DNA from: Rattus norvegicus
Taxonomy: Eukaryota; Chordata; Mammalia; Rodentia; Muridae
Direction of reading: 5' to 3'
DNA: 64,000 bases
Assembly: GCF_036323735.1 (NCBI RefSeq)
Contig: NC_086021.1
Coordinates: 134,072,976 to 134,136,975 of the forward strand
Both the position numbers and the translations under genes were made by a program. Positions 23,521 through 37,395 of this stretch are shown here, one piece after another; the first letter of the stretch is position 1, and every line of letters starts with the position of its first letter. A model generated the notes under the pieces. It had not been told where the DNA came from and did no database searches. It was given only the letters and a program-made list of their open reading frames with translations.

Positions 23521-25129
23521 ATTATTATTCATAAACTACATGAGACAATAAACCAATGCATATGCAATACTGTACCTCATTTAGGATCCTAGCAGGAATC
23601 ACTGAATAAGGACAATCATAGAAAAAATTATGTAGAAATTCTACAGTGTATGAGGAGGAGCACATTGGAAGCAGAAGACTAATATAGCAAGGCAGGCTCA
23701 GCAGCTATCAAACTGTTTCTCCACCTAAGTCACCATGATACAGGGAAGGAAGACTTATTATTGCATCCTAAAGGAAGTAATGATAGGTTTACAGCCTTTA
23801 CAAGAGTGATCTTATGTTGAAGGACCCAACCGATCTGAAACAACTTCATAGAGATGTTTATTTGGTGAATACTTAGGATTTAATAATTTGTCTCCTTTTG
23901 ATTTCTTTCATGACTCATCAAGACAAAACTTAAGGAAAGCCATGATATCATGGCTTTATATTCAACCACAGGTACCAACCAGCAAAGCAAAGAGAAGGCT
24001 GGAAAATGAGGAGATAAGACCTATGGGGCAAATGAATGACAGAGAACATGGAGGCTTGAATGACTCTGGCCTCTTCCCTCAGAAACAAGCTTTGATCTCA
24101 TCTTAAACACAAAGGAAAGCCACCAGGGAAGCGTGGCCAGGTGTCCATATGGGTTAAACTTATGAATTTTTTCATAACTTTGTAAAGTAAACCATGCCTC
24201 TGTACCTCCTGGTCAACGTGAATAAGTAGCATTTGAAAATAAGAAGAGTGGCTAATAATTAATTTTGGATTCAGTTTTCACAAGATCTAAGAACCAACTA
24301 GAACTTTTTTCTTGTTCAAGTGTCTCAAGACTTGTGTACTCATAGTACCCTTCTCTTCAGCATTGACATGGACAAAAACAACCCTGAATTCCTCTGCTTG
24401 CCAATATGCTAGTTAAGCTCTCTATTAACTAAAATCAGTGCAGGTATTGTCTGCTTTACAAAGGTTCACCTGACCAATGTCCCCTAAAAGTGAACACCTA
24501 AGACCTATCACAAAAGAACAGAGAGCTCCTTTCTCCTCCCCAACGTGCAGAGAATAGTCCACCTTCCCTAGCTCGGCCCATAGAGCAGTCAGTGTGCTCT
24601 GAACTTTTGGTAAAAGAATTGAGAAATGGGCATGGGGAAAATACCATCAAGCATCCTCTTCCACACACATCATCAGTGCACCTGAGCAATGTATTCAAGT
24701 GTGCTCATGATAACCCTGTGTTACCACACAGGGAAGAGCATAGTCTTACAGCAAGGATTAGAGCCTGGAGCTCCTAAACAACCTGAATCCACATCTGCCT
24801 GCTCCCTGTTCTGGGAACTTTGGTTCAACACACTTTCTTCCATTGATATAAGGGGAGTTTCCCCAGAGATAATCTTTGACCCCTCAACAGCCTTCAGAAA
24901 TGGGCTAGCTGTCCTAGCATATATAATATGACTCAGAGTCTTGAGCTAGTCATTCGTAACAATATTATATAACTGGACTGGGCTTTTGGATGACACCCCA
25001 TCGCTGGGATGAGGCGTCCTCACGTCAGTGATAACAGGGATCAAACAGGAGACTACTTCCCTAAAGACCTTGCAGATGAGGAGCCTGGTTTGAGATCTTG
25101 TGCTCTTTAACAGAAAGTAAAGGCAATGT

Positions 25130-26038
25130 ATGAGTATGCTCAGCTTTTTAACTGCTCTGTAAGAAAGATAAATACGACATAAATAACCATAGACTTATCT
25201 ACCTCGCCAATGAAAAGAAAGCATCTGGCTCTTACGAATAAAGCTGCTATGAATGTAGTGGAGCAAGTGTCTTTGTGGGATGGTAGAGCATCTTTTGAGG
25301 GAGAACTACCTCCTGTTTTCTGAGAAACTGCCGAATTGATTTCCAAAGTGGTTGCACAAGTTTACTTTCCCATTGGCAAGGAAGAAGTGTTCCCCTTGCT
25401 CCATCCCCGCCAGCATAGGCTGTCTCTTGAGTTTTTGATCTTAGCCATTCTGATGGGTGTTAGATAGAACCTCAGAGCTGTTTTGATTTGCATTTCTCTA
25501 ATGACTAAGGACTTTGAACATTTCTTTAAGTGCTTCTTGGCCATTCAAGATTCCCTGTTGAGAATTCTCTGTTTAGTTCTGTGCCCCATTTTCTAATTGG
25601 GTTATTTGAATGGGTGTCTAACTTCTTGAGTACTTTGTAAATTTTGGATATTAGCCCTCTGTAGGGTTGGTGACTTTTTTTCCAATCTATAGGCTGCCAT
25701 TTTGTCCTGTTGACAGTGTCCTTTGCCAGGCCTCCCTGGACATATGTAGGCACTGTACAGCTTGGTATTCATATGGGACCTGAACAACTGGAGCAGGGGC
25801 TGCCCCAAAAGTTGTTGCCTGTAAGTGGTATATGTTCTACAGGCTGAGTTGCCTTATTTGGTCACAGTAGGAGAGGATGTGCCTAGCTTCAAAGAGACTT
25901 GATGTGCCAGGGTAGGGGGATACCCGGGGGCGCTCCACCAGCTCAGAGGAGAAGGGAAGAAGGAAGGGATGGGGAAGAATTGTAGGAAGGGGTAACCAGA
26001 AGTGCTCAGTGAACAGGATGTAAAATGAATAAGTAAAA

Positions 26039-26082
<44 letters not shown>

Positions 26083-26095
26083 AATTTTTTTAAAA
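25130..26095. mobile_element. L1 with 5' inversion
   Basis: 25130-25735 reads as L1 ORF2 C-terminal region on the minus strand, with segments such as HLKKCSKSLVIREMQIKTAL and KDTCSTTFIAALF broken by frameshifts. From about 25735 to 26085 the sequence is an old rodent L1 3' UTR on the plus strand (gagaggatgtgcctagc, gagacttgatgtgccaggg), ending in an A/TAGA-rich tail. Head-to-head halves of one element are the classic product of twin priming. Confidence 0.75.
26039..26081. repeat. (TAGA)n in L1 tail
   Basis: About 10 TAGA units at the 3' tail of the inverted L1. Confidence 0.95.
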
Positions 26096-26499
26096 AGTTA
26101 AAAAGCAACTGATGAAAGAATCATGAAACTAGGTTCAACTTCAGACAGAAGTCTGACTCTGCTTCATTTCTAGAGATTTGCTGGATCTTTACAGGTGACA
26201 ATGCCCTAAGAGCAAAAGCAATGCTCAGACCCACAGCTGTGGGTATTTATCAGCAACTAGGAGGACTTTTTCTAGTTTTGGAACACATTGGGTCTTTAAT
26301 GAGCATTTTTGTTGATGATGATGTTGTTGTTGTTGCTCTTGTTATTAAGGAAGGTCAGTTAAGGAATATGATTTGATTTCAATTACACATATAATCAATC
26401 AACAGACACAAAACACATCTTAATTAGGTATCACAGTAAACATAATTTGTTTTTAATCAAAGGCTAGAAAATGAAGCTGGGAGTAGAATTTAAGTGGCT

Positions 26500-27980
26500 T
26501 TGTCACTTGTGCTATTGTTCCTGAGAAGGAAAATGCTACCCCAGACTCACACAAATAAAGACAAAAATGGTGGGTGGCAAAAAACACCCCAACCTACCAC
26601 AAGAACACTACTCAACTATGTTCATAGCAGTTTTATTCATAAAACTGGAAACAATTTAGGTGTCCCTCAACCAAGGAATAAAGAAAATATAGTTCATTTA
26701 TACAATGGAATATTACTCAGATGTTGAAAAAAATGTTATCATGGAATTTGCAGACAAGTGGAAAGAACTAGAAAAAATCCTGAGTGAGGTAACCTACACG
26801 ATGAAACAAACAGATATGTACTCCCTTATAAGTGGATATTAGCTGTTTAGTAAAAAGAAAGCAGACCCCAGGGAGGCTAAATAACAAGGAGGGCTCTAAG
26901 GGAGACAAGTAGATCTTCCTGGGATGTGGAAATAGAATAGATTTTGCTGGTAGAATGAGAGCAGGAAGGGATGGGAGCAGCAGGGATCAGATAGGGAAAG
27001 ATGACTGAAATTTGGGGAGGGGCACTAGGGGTGTGATGTGGAAGCCTAGTACAGTGGAAACTTCCTAGAACCTATGAGGATGGCCCTAGCGAGGACTCTT
27101 CGTAATGGAGGATAGGAGTCTGAACCCACCATTTTCTGTGACCAGGCAAGGTGTGATTGGGACACCAACCCAGCCACAAAACCTTTGACTTACAACCTGT
27201 CCTGCTGGCAAGATGTGATGGGGCAACGGTGGCTGAGAGCCCATGGGAGTGGTCAACCAGTCACTGGTCGGACTTGAGGCCCATGTTACGGGAGAAAGCC
27301 CATTCCAGAGACTTCCTGGATGGCCAGGAAGCTGGATAGGATCAAACACAACTGGCAATTTTTTTTAAAAAGAGAAATGAAATGATTCCTAATAATATTC
27401 TTACTTATAGATCAGTGCCTAAGCCAATAGACATCATAGAGACTTCCTCTGGCAGCTGATCAGAGAAGATGGAGAGACCACAAACACTAGGCAGAGTTTG
27501 GGAAAGCCCACAGAGAAGGGGAAGAAGGATTGTCAGAGCCAGAGGGGTCGAGGACACCAGGAGAACACAGCTTACAGAATCAACTAAGCAGGCTCACAGA
27601 GACTGAAGCTGTAATCACAGAGCCTGCATGGGCCAACGCTAGGTCCTCTGGATACATGCTATGGTTGTTCAGCTTGAGCTTTGGTGGGACTGCTCATGCT
27701 GGTAGCAGGGATATTTCTGACTCTTTGTCTGTTCTGGGATCCTTTTCCTCCGACTGAGATGCCTTGTCCAGCCTTGATGTGAGGAATTATTTCTAGTCTT
27801 ATTGTATCTTGCTATGCTGTGTTCAGTTGATATCCCTGGGAAACCTTCTCTTTTCTGAAGGGAAACCGGGGATAATGGATCTGAGGGGAGGGACAGTGAG
27901 GGGAAACTGGGAGGAGTGGAGTGGAAGCTGTGGTCTGGATGTATTGTATGAGAGAAGAATAAATAAAAAGAAAAAATTGA
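26500..27980 (+). mobile_element. L1 3' end (ORF2 tail plus long 3' UTR)
   Basis: The ORF2 tail is diverged (plus-strand text tacaatggaatattactcag and gtactcccttataagtggat). It is followed by an Lx-type 3' UTR with agccagaggggtcgaggaca and tggatgtattgtatgagaga, then an A-rich end at about 27980. No intact ORF remains. Confidence 0.75.
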
Positions 27981-28564
27981 GGGGAAGAAAGAGTGGGAGA
28001 ATGTCCCTTCCTTCCTGCCTCTCTCCTACCTCCTTCTCTCCATTTCTCCCTTCCTACATCCTTCCCAGCCCTATTAAGTGCAGCCTTCAGACCCATCTGT
28101 CCTGGTGACAAACACAAATGATTGCTCTCCAAGAAGGATTTCTCAAATGAGCCACTTGACCTTTTCAAATGGCAAGCAACCTGAGCTGCAGTGGAGGGAA
28201 GGGCTTTCTTTCATATCGATCTTTGATATTAAGGGTACACTGATTATATGGAGTAGCAGATGAGGCTTCCACGGTGGGGCGAAGGAGAAAGAAACTTAAC
28301 AGAAGGTCTGTAGATACGATCAGATGATGAAGGCTTCAGCATCCTTAAGAACAACGTCAACATATCAATGGTTCCCACACACTGGGACCACATGGATTAT
28401 ACCCACAGTACTATTGTCTCCTCCAGCTACCAGCCACACTCTGGGATCAACTCGGGAGCCAGTACTCAGCACTCAATAAAAACGCTGCACATTCCCATCC
28501 ATAGAGAACCAGGAACTTTGTGGGAAGGGGCGGCACAGAGATGGCCCCGATCCATACACTGTAC

Positions 28565-28723
28565 CTGCAAAAAGAACCATCCCAAAGCACCAGCTGGTGT
28601 TCCTCAGGACGCAGCCTCTCAGGATTATCTTCTGGTTGCTGAGCGTGTGCTTGCTGTCCTTCCAAGAGAGGACCCCAGAGAATCTGTCTAACTTGTTGTT
28701 AGGCGCCTCACAAATGACGATCC
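28565..28723 (-). CDS. Atp8b4: Atp8b4 internal exon (end of actuator domain, LRGCVLRNT block)
   Basis: This 159-nt exon has acceptor ttttccag and donor gtacag, which is weak at +4/+5. It opens with two bases completing glycine and encodes 52 residues starting IVICEAPNNKLDRFSG and ending CFGMVLFA, followed by G of a split codon. The internal LRGCVLRNT motif is a conserved P4-ATPase block just before TM3. Two L1 3' ends in the opposite orientation flank it, at about 26.5-28.0 kb and 28.9-30.1 kb. The reading frame is open throughout and joins its neighbours in phase. Confidence 0.92.
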
Positions 28724-28939
28724 CTGGAAAACAAGAAGCCTCATCAGACCCACTGCAAGCTTACTTCAGAAGCCCGCCATGCTACTTTACCACCCTGCTG
28801 TTGATATGCAAGGCATTGTCCTTCTCTTTCAGAAAGCATAGCTACACATGCACGACTGTGCTGGGAAAAAAAATCAGCTGCGACATACCAAAAAAAATAA
28901 AAAATAAAATCCATCAAATATTTTGAAGCAAGATTGTCT

Positions 28940-30060
28940 ATATTGACCAAATAAAAACAAGAACTACAAGATCCATGAGACTTTTTTCCCTTAAAATCTA
29001 TACAGTCCACAGAACTCAAAAAGGTCAACAAGCTCAAGGGCCCAAATGAGGACACCTCAGTCCCACTTGGGAGGGAGAAGAAAGCAAACACAAGGGGGAA
29101 GTGAGGGAGGGATCTGGAAGGGAAAGGGAATGGAGGAAGGGGAAGAGAGGAACATGATCTGGTATTGGATAGGGGACAATCCTGAAGCCCCGAGGTACAG
29201 CAGAAAGAATGGAAACAGGCAACCTCAGGAGGAAGGAAGTTGGGATGACCCTCCAGAATGTACCAGAGACCTGAGAGGTAAGAGACCCTCAGGACTCAAA
29301 TGCAGGGACCCTAGATGAAATGTCCTACAGTGGGAAGAGGGAACATGTAGAGCCCACCTCCAGCAGAAGGACAGAGCATCAAGTGAGGGATGGGGTTTCC
29401 ATCCCACAGTCAAAACTCTGACCCATAATTCTTCCTGTCTGAAAGAAATGCAGGGATGGAAATGGAGAGGAGCCTGAGGAAAAGGAGGTCCAGTGACAGG
29501 CCCAAAAGTGGATCCAGCTCAAGGGGAAGCCCCAAGGCCTGACACTATTACTAAGGCTATGGAGTACTCACAAAAAGGGACCTGTCATGACTGCTCTCTG
29601 AAAGACCCAACAAGCAGCTGAAAGAGTCAGATGCAGATATTTGCACCCAACCAACAGACAGAAGCTGCTGCCCCCTGTGGTTGAGTTAGGGAAAAGCTGG
29701 AAGAAGCTGAGGAGGAGGGCAACTCTGACAAGGACCAGCCGTCTCAATTAACCTGGACCCCCAAGATCTCTTAGACACTGGACCACCAATCAGGCAGCAC
29801 CACCAGCTGATATGAGGCCCCCAACACAAAACCAGAGAACTGCTGGGTTTGAGTTCAGTCAGAGAAGATGCACCTAGCCCTTGAGAGACTGGAGGCCCCA
29901 GGGAGTAGAGAGGTCTGATGGGGTGGGTGGGGTGGGGACATCCTTGTGGAGACAGGGGAGGCAGGGAGGAGGTATGGGATGTGGAACAGTTGCAGGGTGG
30001 ATGGGGGGATAAAATCTGGAGTGTAAATATATAAATAAGTGAAATAAAAGAAAAAATCTT
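28940..30060 (+). mobile_element. L1 3' UTR fragment
   Basis: Rodent L1 3' UTR text on the plus strand: aggacacctcagtcccactt near the start, and ccttgagagactggaggccc plus a GGTGGG-rich run near 29910. It ends with an A-rich tail near 30055. Confidence 0.7.
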
Positions 30061-30417
30061 TTAAAGTACTTATCTTTACTCTTAGGATATACCAAAATGA
30101 CATTTTACCAGTATAAAATGGTAGGTGTCCACGTTTTTCTTTTCACTGTTCTGTGAACTGCCGAAAGGGTTAACAAAGATGCCACAGTTTTTTACTTCAA
30201 AACAAAGGTTAAACAGTTTTCTAACTTCATAGGAAGGACTTGGGGGTCCTAGCATACCACACCCCAAAGAAATCTGACTTTCATTTGCTCTGTAAGTCAA
30301 GACCACTTTTAAGGGCCGCGTGCCTCTTACATTGATTTGATTCAGAATCCTGTGGACTCTCAAAGGCACCACAGAGTTTCCTCAACCCAGACAGAAAATG
30401 TTCCTTTTGGGGATTTC

Positions 30418-30418
30418 G

Positions 30419-30463
<45 letters not shown>
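30418..30463. repeat. (GTT)n microsatellite
   Basis: About 15 GTT units; the minus strand reads poly-Q, with no gene context. Confidence 0.98.
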
Positions 30464-30464
<1 letters not shown>

Positions 30465-32457
30465 GTTTGTGTTTGTAATTTCAAGAAAGGGAATGCTCAT
30501 TCCAAATCAATGAACTGATTCATTCCATCATTTCAAACAAAACATGCACATTGAGCATTGGGGTTGTCTGGCTAGAAAGGGGAAACAGAAATGATTTTCA
30601 TGGGCCCTTCACAAGATGTAACTACTAGATTCATATACATCTGCAAATAAGTGGGCTACATTTTTAGAAGTAATGGCTACAAAGATATAGAAGAATGGAA
30701 TTCTGGGAACGTACAGAGGAAAGAAGGAAAAGAGACAGGGAAAGGGGAAAGGGGGAGGACGGGTGGAAACGTCCAGCTCAGGTCAGAATCAGAGGTAAGA
30801 TTAGCTGGCATCTCGCAAGTTTGCTGTCTCACAAGCCACAAAAGGGCATTTTAAAACCAGAAGCCAAAAAGGTGGTTTGGAAAATAAAAAAGAGGAAGGA
30901 GTCAATCTTCAACATTGGTTGAGAAAACCAGAGAAGCCAAGATTCCATCTAGGTCAGCTTTTTGTTGCTGAACTGGAAACCTGACAATAGCAAATGAAGA
31001 AATGAGTCGATAGAGATTTGGACTCACAGCTTTGGAGATTGCTGTTCATAATCAATTGGTCCAGATACTTGGAATCTGCGGTGGCACGTTACGGAAAGAG
31101 TGTGTGGAAAGCAATTTGCTTCTCCTACAGTACATTTCAAGGACACACACAACGGCTATGACCTCCCGACAGGCCATGCATCCTGAAGCTCCACTCCACA
31201 CAATAACACTGGTCTGGGTACTGTGCCATCACTGAGACCTAAGAACTAAAGCAAAGCAGATAGGACCTCTCTCCAGGCTACCTTCTGAGACTGAAGAGAC
31301 TTCCTGTTATGCTGGCCCTTCCTAGAATACCACTCTCCTCCTGGAACTCATAGATGCAGCCTGATCACTCCCGACCAGCCAGGCTGATCCTATTTCAAAA
31401 ACACAAAAAAGAAACCCTCTCTAACCCCCCCCCTCACCATTTCCTAATTGGCAAAAAGTTGGCCTAAAGTGCCTCTATTTGGTCATTCTCTGAGCCTTCC
31501 CAGACAGCAATGAGAGCCTGCTAGCCTGGATTTCAAAGAGACAACCTGTACAAGGTTGCTTCTTAGACCAAGTAGCTGAATTGTGGTTAGCTCTCGTTAT
31601 AGCTTATTTGTTTATTTAAAAGTAAATTAGAGCTGATTTGAACTGGCTCAAGTCATTTGGAAAACTATGTTGTGGCCCCAGAGGCTTTTTTTTTTTAATT
31701 CTCAGATTTCGTGATCATCTTTTCCTTGACCAATTAATTTTATTTCCGAGTTTCACGTAACCTTGAATTGAGGAGGTCTCACCAGCAAAACCTGCACAAG
31801 TAACAGGCTGACAGAAGCCCTTGAAGTTTATTCCAGTTTCTTCACCCAAGAGTCAATTTTCCAAACTTCAAACTTGGCCACTGTTCAAAAACAATGTGCT
31901 TTGAACAAAAAACAACACGATACACGCCCTTGCCAATAACGATATAAAAAGCGGTCCGTTTGATCATTTTCATTGTCGTAAGCAAAGGCTGACGAGGAGG
32001 TAAATTCAACCTTGAACATTTTGGCTAACCATGTCCAGCAAGAAGACATGCTCACATCTGGCTTACACTGAGGGTGCCTTTCTGCACAGGGATTATAGGG
32101 CCAAGTTCAACATGAGCTACTGGAAGCCAAATCCCAGCATAACTTTCTAAGAGTGTGGCCCCAAGTTCTAAACACAGGGTCCCATCACAACAAAACATTG
32201 GGAGCAAAGCCAAACTATTTTTACCTGACAAAAAAAAAGGAAATGCTGTTCCCCATTTTGTAGTTCTACTGGCATAAAATATGAAAGTTCCCATATTTCT
32301 TCCTCTCTTTCTAAAGGAGCGACCAGCTTCCTTCGTGGGAAATACCATGCTCATCTCTATGCATTTCCACAACTTACCGTACTGTCTACGTAATTAAAAT
32401 CTTAAAATACTTGTTGGAGACATAGTTGAAAAAAAGTGGTTTCAAGAAAGGAGTTGT

Positions 32458-32655
32458 GGGACTGGACAGAAAAGTCAGTAGCTAAGAGCACTTGCTGCTC
32501 TTACAGAGAACCCATGTTCACTGTCCTCCATCCTCAGGACAGCTTTAACTCCGGTGTCAGGGGACCCGATGGCTTCTTCTACACCTAAGAGCACCAGGTA
32601 CATGCTTGGTATATTCATGCAAATAAAATACTCAAATAATTTTCTTTCAAAGGGA
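32458..32655 (+). mobile_element. B3-type SINE (diverged)
   Basis: gagcacttgctgctcttaca, ccggtgtcaggggacccgat, gaccaggtacatg-type 3' text with an AAATA tail. Confidence 0.8.
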
Positions 32656-33528
32656 AAGAGGTTGAAAGGTGACATGGTTATTACTGCAAATCAACGATAA
32701 ATTAAAAGGCAGGTATATTTTTACAGGAATCGTGAAAATGGGATTTGAATACCAAATATCTTAATATTACCTAACTGTAACAGAAGCCAGGTAGGATGAT
32801 GAAAACAGGTAGTCACCTTAAAGCTCATCAGAAACAAGCAAAAATATTTCCGACCAACAAAGCTTAAGAACCAAGAGAGACTGTCCTGGGACCCTGCTTT
32901 CTTCTTTCCAATTCCATCCGAGGAAGAGATGGGAAATGGCCGGAAAGTGTGAGAAAGCCATTTGGGGGAAAATAAGGTCATTTGTCACACAGTCATCTTA
33001 GTGGGAAATGATAAAATGGAGGAGGGATGCTGCAATCATGAGGTGTAAACATAATCAAGGTAGTTAAACCTCATTTTCCCCTCTAAAGAGAAAGGACGTG
33101 AAAACCCTTCCCAGTTTACCCATTATAATGACTATACTGAGCAAATCTACAAGGTTATATTTTGAAGTTTCCTTGGCATTTTAAATTCCAAATTCATCCT
33201 GCTGGATCGTTGCTTAGCTACCAATTTGACAAGTCTCTCCAACTATTTACTTAAAGAGGAAATGTGGAGTTTACTAATAAAAATCGTTAGTATACAATAT
33301 CCCAAGGTTTTTACAAAACTAATTAGCTTTACTTTTTCTGCATATTATTAGTGATGTTTCTGGATTGTCTACTGCAACACTTCCACAGGACAGGCTACCA
33401 TTATTAGGGTACCATTATTGCTAGTCAAGACTTTCCCTAGCCAAGAAGTTCTCACTGTTTAGGCAATTACCCAACTACTGCTGGGCTGGTGACTGAAATA
33501 ACTTTTTCCCTTAAAAAGAGAGTTTCTA

Positions 33529-34126
33529 CCGAGACAGAAGGAACACCCATTCAGAGCCTGCCCCACATGTGGCCCATACATATACAGCCACCCAATTAGA
33601 CAAGATGGATGAAGCAAAGAAGTGCAGGCCGACAGGAGCCAGATGTAGATCGCTCCTGAGAGACACAGCCAGAATACAGCAAATACAGAGGCAAATGCCA
33701 GCAGCAAACCACTGAACTGAGAACAGGACCCCCGTTGAAGGAATCAGAGAAAGAACTGGAAGAGCTTGAAGGGGCTCGAGACCCCATATGAACAACAATG
33801 CCAAGCAACTAGAGCTTCCAGGGACTAAGCCACTACCCAAAGGCTATACATGGACTGACCCTGGACTCTGACCTCATAGGTAGCAATGAATATCCTAGTA
33901 AGATCACCAGTGGAAGGGGAAGCCCTTGGTCCTGCTAAGACTGAACCCCCAGTGAACGTGATTGTTGGGGGGAGGTTGGGGAGGGGAACACCCATAAGGA
34001 AGGGGAGAGGGAGGGGTTAGGGGATGTTGGCCCGTAAACCAACCGGGAAAGGGAATAACATTCGAAATGTAAATAAGAAATACTCAAGTTAATTAAAAAA
34101 ATAAAATAAAATAAAATAAAATAAAA
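33529..34126 (+). mobile_element. L1 (rat-type) 5'-truncated 3' end, second copy
   Basis: Sister copy of 4677-5230, starting 28 bp further 5'. It has the same gcccatacatatacagccac core, a G-rich tract at about 33964-34024 and an (AAAAT)n tail. The flanks share gagagtttcta (33518-33528 and 34131-34141), with the 3' copy expanded by GA slippage. Confidence 0.85.
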
Positions 34127-35329
34127 GAGAGAGAGTTTCTAAAGCCAAAGGATGAGATTTGAGTTCTTGGAGGCCACGCCCATGTAGAAACCATGTCAAC
34201 ACTGGGTGATGAGCCACCCAGCATTAATACCACAATGGCCATATTAGTCCCATCAGCCGAAGAAAATTGGTCTTCGTGTCTTTTAATAAGATCTACGGTC
34301 CCATGTATCTGCTGCGTTGTGTCGGACTGGACGTCTGTCCATTTGCCTGGGAGTTTTCAGGTAAGTTTTGTAAAGTCACAAGGTGCTAACCAAGTCCATT
34401 TATTTATTTGCTTAGTTAGTGATTTACCTATTTATGTGTTTTAACCAAGAAGAGATGTCATTTTTCTTTGTTTGAATTACACACATGCTATTCTTTACAG
34501 AAAAGACCACAAAATACACAAAGATTCCTAACTAGAGAGTCAACCCTTTTCTGGTTCAGAACTGGTACTAACAGTCATACAAAATATGTAAACGTGTCAC
34601 TAGTTGCAAAACACAGACCACAGTCCAGTCAGGAATAATATACAAAAGATTCTTGAACGCATTCAGCCACATGTATATTAGGGGATTTCCCCAAGGTGTA
34701 AAAATGTCTGGTTTACAAAAATGTAATTAACAAGTATTTCCATGTGTTTGTTTATAAATGTTGTTTGGTTCCCACAAAACATCATGAAAGCCTAGCCAAG
34801 CTAAATTTTTTGTATATATTATTAGATCAAATTATGTATTTTTCTTACAAAGTTCAACAGAATACATATTATTCAGATATGTAAAGTAGATAAGATATTA
34901 ATTCGAATGGGAACTCTTCAAATAAACAGATTCACCTACCAAAACTTCCTCCTAGTCTGTGTTTGGACAGTAACTCTAAATTCTTGATCCTGATGAAATT
35001 CTAAGTCACTGAGAGCTTTGATACTTTAAAATATAGAGAGATAGCTTGATTTCTCATAATCAGCTTACCTCACATTTAAAGGTTTTTCATTCCCCTCATA
35101 ATCTAAGCTGTGATACACTGCCCTCCGTTTCTAATGCTGCCTTCCAGCTTGCGGTTTAGAGCCTGTGGTTTTGTGTCCTTTCTTAGAACAGGGTTTTCCA
35201 TCAGTCCTTGGTTTGCACTCTGACTCCTCTTCTTAACAGTCATATGGCATAGGGAAGACCTGAGTCTCAGGTTCCCTGTGCACAAATTGGTGTTAGTGAT
35301 AATTTTTCCTTCGGGGACTGGAAAGATGA

Positions 35330-35670
35330 AGTTGGGGAGATGGCTCAAAGGTTAAAGCATTTGCTGCACAAGAACGTGGGTCTGAGTTAAGATGTTTGAC
35401 ACTAAAAAAAAAAAAAATCAGTCATGAAACCGTGTGACTATGTAATCCCAGTGTTGGGAAGTAGAGACCCACTCTTGTGGTTCGTTGGCCAGCCAGCCTG
35501 CTCAACTGATGAGCTTCAGGCTCAGTAAGAGACTCTGCCTCAAAAAAACGAGAGCAATAGAGAAAGACACCCAATGGACACATAAACACATAAGCACACT
35601 CACCTGCATGCACACCTACATACACACATGTACACACACATATATCTGTACATATACACATATGCCAGTC
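35330..35670 (+). mobile_element. B4-type SINE
   Basis: ggggagatggctcaaaggtt head, an internal B1-like half (tgtaatcccagtgttgggaa, ggccagccagcctgctcaac), and a CA-rich tail. Confidence 0.75.
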
Positions 35671-36289
35671 TTACAAATGCATAAAAGGTTGTATGTATTT
35701 GAAAAGATAACTTACAATGTACAGTGAGTGCTTGTTCCTGGTATCAATATCATGTTTTGGGCCTGAGGGCATTAGCAATCACCCAATTAAAGGCTTCTTT
35801 GGAAAGAGCTCTAGTGCGTGTCTATCTTCTCTACCGGCTTCAGGCTCTGTGAATGAGAAACCTGTGTCCTACCAACCACTGTCTCCACACAGACTCTTTT
35901 GCCCTGTATGAAATATACATTTGTCACACAAATAAATGTACAAAAGAATGGATGAATGGACATGAAGTCATAAATAGCTCTGGATGCAGAAATAAACGAG
36001 TATACAGGAATTGGTCAGAAGCATCCTGTAGCCCAACACACCTCATATTTGATTGCAGTTTGACTAGAAGTCCTGGACTTGCTGCTCCAGTGGGGATTTC
36101 TCTAAGAATAGGAGTGAGGATTCAGATTTTCTGATATTTTTCAGGGTAGATGTGCATTTATATTATAGGGACAGAAGATGGTGGCTTGATGCTAACATCG
36201 TTTGGGAAATATTAGAAGAAAAAAGACCACAGAGTAACTAGAAATAAAAAAAACTGTGATATCCAGATGTACCCAGAAGTCACAAGCAA

Positions 36290-36321
36290 TGTGTGTGTAT
36301 GTATGTGTGTATGTATGTATG

Positions 36322-36376
<55 letters not shown>

Positions 36377-36380
36377 GTGT
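36290..36380. repeat. (TATG)n(AT)n compound microsatellite
   Basis: TGTATG repeats, then a pure AT run of about 22 units, then ATGTATG. Confidence 0.97.
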
Positions 36381-37395
36381 ATGTATGTACTTACAAATGC
36401 AGCACAGCATAAGCGAGGACCTGCCTCACACATGGGTAATATCTGTTTCAACTTTCCAAAATTTAGCAGGATACTTCCAAAAATATGTAATGCTGATATC
36501 ATACTCTTAATGTAAGCTGAAAGATGAAACATTGGGTTTTGATTCCCATGACATATGGAAGTTTTTTCACTAGAAAAAAAACCCTGAAATTTATTGACTT
36601 CTCTTTTTATGTTAATGTGTTATTTTAGACCATTTTGGACTTGTATGCAAGGAATCATGATTATACTCACATCTCCAAACCCTCTCTTCTAATACTCCTA
36701 TTAACCCTTCCATCCTGGTTATCCCTTCTGTTCTCCTTTTCTGTGTGCCTACCGGCCCTGTGCAGGTAGTCTGTTCGTGTTTGAAAGAGGCAGCTCCGTC
36801 CCAGTCTCTGACTCTTACAGTCTCTCCACCCTCTGTCCCACAATGCTCCTGGGGTTTGACCGTGGTGATAAAGATGTCCTCTTTAGGGCTGAGCAGTCAA
36901 TGGTCACTTGCTCTCAGCACCTTGATCTTCTGCATGTCCCCATCTTTGACGCTCTTCCACTGCAAAAGGTGGTTTAAGTGCACGTCCAATTTACCAAAGC
37001 TTCAGGAGCAGATTCACTCTACAGCCAATGACCTCCCTAGCTTTTTGCAAAGTTTATACCACCAAGCATGGATTCCTTCCGATGAAGCAGATCTCAAATT
37101 CATCCAAAAGTGATTGATCACCCCAGAATACTCTCATACCAGTGGACATGAATTTCGGGCCAGGTAAGTATCGTCACACACATAATCAACAGCTGGGTAA
37201 GATAAGATCATTGATTTTTTTTCCCAAAAAACATGCTGCACAGCACCTCCCAACACCTTCTGGTGCCTTCTAATGCTTTGGACATGAGCCAGAAGAAGGA
37301 AATCTCCTGCTCAATTTCAGCTTTATCGTTCTATGTTCTATAAACAAATCCATGAGGTGTCGTCAGCACTAGTAGTTTTACTGTCTGGTTCTGAT

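Larger units (their letters stand above)
23093..28564 (-). other. Atp8b4: Atp8b4 intron (5.5 kb)
   Basis: This intron contains a MIR relic (23370), a 5'-inverted L1 (about 25130-26095) and an L1 3' end (about 26500-27980). I see nothing recognisable in 23521-25129. Confidence 0.7.

Noticed and set aside
30281..30484. Poly-glutamine open frame
   Set aside because: Product of the (GTT)n microsatellite read on the minus strand.
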